The notes under the pieces: model-generated
Seen by the model: only the letters and a program-made list of their open reading frames with translations
Told to the model about the DNA's origin: nothing
Database searches by the model: none
Source: Porphyromonadaceae bacterium
GTDB lineage: Bacteria; Bacteroidota; Bacteroidia; Bacteroidales; Dysgonomonadaceae
Reading direction: 5' to 3'
Length of the DNA: 6,735 nucleotides
Assembly: GCA_022840285.1 (NCBI GenBank)
Contig: JALHIE010000095.1
Span: 1 to 6,735 of the forward strand
Made by a program: the position numbers and the translations under genes
In this document: positions 6,348 to 6,735 of the stretch, piece by piece
Numbering within the stretch: position 1 is the first letter of the stretch
How the letters are laid out: each line of letters starts with the position of its first letter

Positions 6348-6735
6348 ATGGCAAAAAAGAGAAAGCAACTTCCTTTACTGGAAAAGGTGCCTATTACCGG
6401 TGTAGCGGCAGAAGGCAAGGCTATTGCCCGGGTGGACGGAATGACGGTTTTTGTCCCGTTCGCCGTTCCCGGTGATGTAGCCGATATACAGATCACCAAA
6501 AAGAAAAGCAACTATGCTGAAGGCAAAGTGACCCGGTTTGAATCGGTTTCCGAAAACAGGGCGGACCCTTTTTGCGAACATTTTGGGACATGCGGAGGCT
6601 GTAAGTGGCAGATCCTGCCTTATGGGGAACAGTTGAAATACAAACAAAAACAGGTTGAGGATAACCTGACGCGCATCGGCAAGGTAGAATTGCCGGAAAT
6701 TTCACCCATTCTGGGCGCTCCTGAAACCACTTTTT
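6348..6735 (+). CDS. rlmD: RlmD/TrmA-family RNA (uracil-C5) methyltransferase, N-terminal part
   Basis: This family transfers a methyl group from S-adenosylmethionine to C5 of uridine in RNA; RlmD modifies U1939 of 23S rRNA. The first 129 residues are present and the right edge cuts the gene. A basic start (MAKKRKQLP) leads into a TRAM-type RNA-binding domain (about 8-65, with GVAAEGKAIARVDGMTVFVP and PGDVADIQITKKK). Next comes the iron-sulfur motif C76-x5-C82-GG-C85, which has the same spacing as the 4Fe-4S cysteines of E. coli RlmD; the fourth cysteine and the whole catalytic domain would be outside the window. Only 3 bp separate it from the GH2 stop codon, so the two are very likely cotranscribed. 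Family members RlmC, RlmCD, RlmD and TrmA are hard to separate from the N-terminus alone; the cluster plus TRAM domain fits RlmD or RlmCD types best. Confidence 0.88.
   Translation, partial: MAKKRKQLPLLEKVPITGVAAEGKAIARVDGMTVFVPFAVPGDVADIQITKKKSNYAEGKVTRFESVSENRADPFCEHFGTCGGCKWQILPYGEQLKYKQKQVEDNLTRIGKVELPEISPILGAPETTF

Noticed and set aside
5619..6511. Minus-strand frames of 231 and 194 residues opposite the GH2 gene
   Set aside because: They are antisense shadows of a gene with both catalytic residues intact, and one extends across the GH2 stop into the opposite strand of rlmD.

Overview
The window reads as chromosomal DNA from a member of the Bacteroidota, most likely the order Bacteroidales. 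The evidence is: promoter-like sites of the Bacteroides type (TAnnTTTG with an upstream TTG/TTTG), A-rich regions before start codons with few Shine-Dalgarno sites, a secreted protein resembling the DUF3575 outer-membrane group, a secreted GH2 enzyme with the DUF4982/C5 tail common in this phylum, and a trp operon that starts with trpB. Genus cannot be set from the sequence; a Dysgonomonadaceae-like organism is only a guess.

Left part, minus strand (1-2051). Reading leftward from a promoter at about 2050 there is a probable outer-membrane beta-barrel gene (1985-1200). Almost directly after it come a second promoter (1177-1148), a 19-residue leader peptide with two adjacent Trp codons (1129-1070), a strong 13-bp hairpin (1022-993), and trpB (start 961, running off the left edge). 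This is a complete-looking trp transcription attenuator ahead of the trp operon. trpB itself is broken: about 67 bp, encoding roughly 23 conserved residues, is missing near 474, and the reading frame changes there. The two halves are otherwise well conserved, so this is either a recent deletion or a sequencing/assembly error.

Middle (1986-2385). A 400-bp divergent intergenic region holds the minus-strand promoter, a candidate plus-strand promoter for the next gene, and a long untranslated stretch with a weak hairpin and a curious 72-nt tRNA-shaped segment.

Right part, plus strand (2386-6735). Class II fumarase fumC is followed after 47 bp by a secreted GH2 beta-galactosidase-type glycosidase with both catalytic glutamates present, and then, after only 3 bp, by the start of an RlmD/TrmA-type RNA uracil-C5 methyltransferase with its iron-sulfur cysteines, cut by the right edge. 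No terminator was seen between these three genes, so they may share a transcript although their functions (TCA cycle, glycan breakdown, rRNA modification) are unrelated.

I found no mobile element, CRISPR array or new multi-gene system. The points most worth following are the trp attenuator and the deletion in the gene it controls.
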